From Agrobacterium fabrum str. C58 (lineage in GTDB: Bacteria > Pseudomonadota > Alphaproteobacteria > Rhizobiales > Rhizobiaceae), in NCBI RefSeq assembly GCF_000092025.1, contig NC_003063.2, positions 1,369,501 through 1,433,500 of the forward strand: a stretch of 64,000 bases of DNA, written 5' to 3'. The notes under the pieces were generated by a model. It was not told where the DNA came from, searched no databases, and worked only from the letters and a program-made list of their open reading frames with translations. Position 1 is the stretch's first letter. Each line of letters opens with the position of its first letter. The position numbers and the translations under genes are program-made. This document shows positions 63,076 to 64,000 of this stretch, one piece after another.

Positions 63076-64000
63076 ATGACGCAGACAGAAGCAAATTCCC
63101 GCAGGGCGGGTCAGCAGGAGACAGATATGAGCTTGGACAACACCCCACATACCGGCAGGCCGGCACCCGAGGAACTGGTTCCATCGCGCTATGCGGTCAA
63201 GATCGGCGAGATCGAAGTGCTTGTCATCAGCGACGGCGTGCTGCCGCTTCCGACCAAGATGCTGGGACACAATGTCGATGCCGCAGAGCGCGCCGTCTGG
63301 CTGGACAACATGTTCCTGCCGCAGGAAGCTTTCGACTGGGCGCTGAACGCGGTGGTGGTGCGCAGCGGCGCACAGGTCATCCTCATCGATGCCGGTCTCG
63401 GATTGGATCCGGAATTGAACCTGCCTCGGGCCGGGCAACTGGTCAAGCGACTGGAGAGCGCCGGCATCGATCTCGGGTCGGTGACCGACGTCGTGCTGAC
63501 CCACATGCACATGGACCACGTTGGCGGACTGCTGGTTGACGGCGTGAAGGAACGGCTGCGACCGGATCTTCGCATCCACGTCGCCGCCGCGGAAGTCAAA
63601 TTCTGGGAAGCGCCTGATTTCACGCATGTGAACATGCCGGCAGGCTTCCCGGATGCACTTCGCGCAACTGCCAAACGTTTCGCCAAGGAATATCAGGACC
63701 AGCTCCGGCTGTTCGATGACGAATACCAGGTGGCACCGGGTGTCGTCGTCTCGCGCACGGGCGGCCATACGCCCGGGCATAGCGTGGTCCGCGTTGCCTC
63801 CGGCAAGGACCGTCTGATGTTTGCGGGCGATGCCGTGTTCGCGGTCGGTTTCGAACATCCCGACTGGTTCAATGGCTTTGAGCACGACCCGGAAGAGGCC
63901 GCCCGCGTCCGCGTCCGGCTCTTGCGGGAGCTGGCGGCGACAGGGGAGCTGCTGGTCGCCACCCATATGCCGTTCCCTTCGGTCGGCCATGTCGCTGTTG
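63076..64000 (+). CDS. Metallo-beta-lactamase-fold hydrolase (3' truncated)
   Basis: At least 308 aa, cut by the right edge. The zinc site is seen as VLTHMHMDHVGG (HxHxDH), with FAGDAVFAV holding a later metal aspartate, GGHTPGHSVVRV giving another histidine, and LVATHMPFPSVGH a last one. This is a general MBL-fold hydrolase (quorum-quenching, glyoxalase II-like and similar activities exist in the family). Start 63076 follows AGGAG; ATG 63127 is a second choice. It may carry a short N-terminal extension. Function unknown. Confidence 0.9.
   Translation, partial: MTQTEANSRRAGQQETDMSLDNTPHTGRPAPEELVPSRYAVKIGEIEVLVISDGVLPLPTKMLGHNVDAAERAVWLDNMFLPQEAFDWALNAVVVRSGAQVILIDAGLGLDPELNLPRAGQLVKRLESAGIDLGSVTDVVLTHMHMDHVGGLLVDGVKERLRPDLRIHVAAAEVKFWEAPDFTHVNMPAGFPDALRATAKRFAKEYQDQLRLFDDEYQVAPGVVVSRTGGHTPGHSVVRVASGKDRLMFAGDAVFAVGFEHPDWFNGFEHDPEEAARVRVRLLRELAATGELLVATHMPFPSVGHVAV

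Overview
The window reads as high-GC alphaproteobacterial DNA, most likely from the Agrobacterium/Rhizobium group. That is inferred from the gene mix: six high-affinity ABC uptake systems, five LysR regulators, a FixJ-type two-component system and many small catabolic operons. No rRNA, tRNA, integrase, transposase or CRISPR array was seen. Both ends cut a gene: a polyamine-type permease on the left and a metallo-beta-lactamase-fold hydrolase on the right.

Region by region. 1-3247: the end of a spermidine/putrescine-type ABC operon with a succinate-semialdehyde-type dehydrogenase. 3255-3690: a decayed gene for an exported protein. 3786-10617 (minus): a sugar-type ABC operon (LacI regulator, FAD oxidoreductase, binding protein, two permeases, ATPase). 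10852-11376: a GNAT acetyltransferase. 11536-16841 (minus): an oligopeptide ABC operon. 17071-20850 (minus): a PrpF/4-oxalomesaconate tautomerase-like isomerase with a NitT/TauT-type ABC importer, a divergent LysR gene and a clear terminator. 21947-26668: an aminoglycoside-nucleotidyltransferase-like protein, then a MocR regulator divergent from a VOC-LysE-PhzF-NudK operon.

26784-34439 is the most interesting part. It holds a LysR gene, a small monooxygenase-fold protein, and a tightly overlapping operon: biotin carrier protein, biotin carboxylase, a second carrier-like protein without the biotin lysine, and PxpB-, PxpC- and PxpA-like proteins. An aspartate-type aminotransferase follows. The Pxp-like proteins differ from the classical 5-oxoprolinase at several conserved motifs. 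The set may be a split biotin-dependent carboxylase/amidohydrolase acting on a lactam or amide; this is inference.

34498-40278: a LysR gene, an SDR dehydrogenase, a polar amino-acid-type ABC importer and a LigK/RraA-like aldolase. 40423-52101: an aldehyde/redox-stress and small-molecule oxidoreductase region with two DJ-1/PfpI proteins (one exported), LysR genes, an alcohol dehydrogenase broken by an amber codon, an MFS exporter, a luciferase-like monooxygenase, an aldo-keto reductase, an AroE-like and a GMC oxidoreductase, and an AraC regulator. 52091-64000: a stress-sensing and signalling region with two MscS channels (one with a cyclic-nucleotide-binding-like domain), Rrf2, a FixJ-type regulator, NmrA, cupin and CBS proteins, a multi-PAS histidine kinase, a stand-alone receiver and the partial MBL hydrolase.

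The general plan is a modular accessory catabolic island: each importer sits with one or two enzymes and a local regulator, and many inter-operon gaps carry hairpins or regulator-like dyads.
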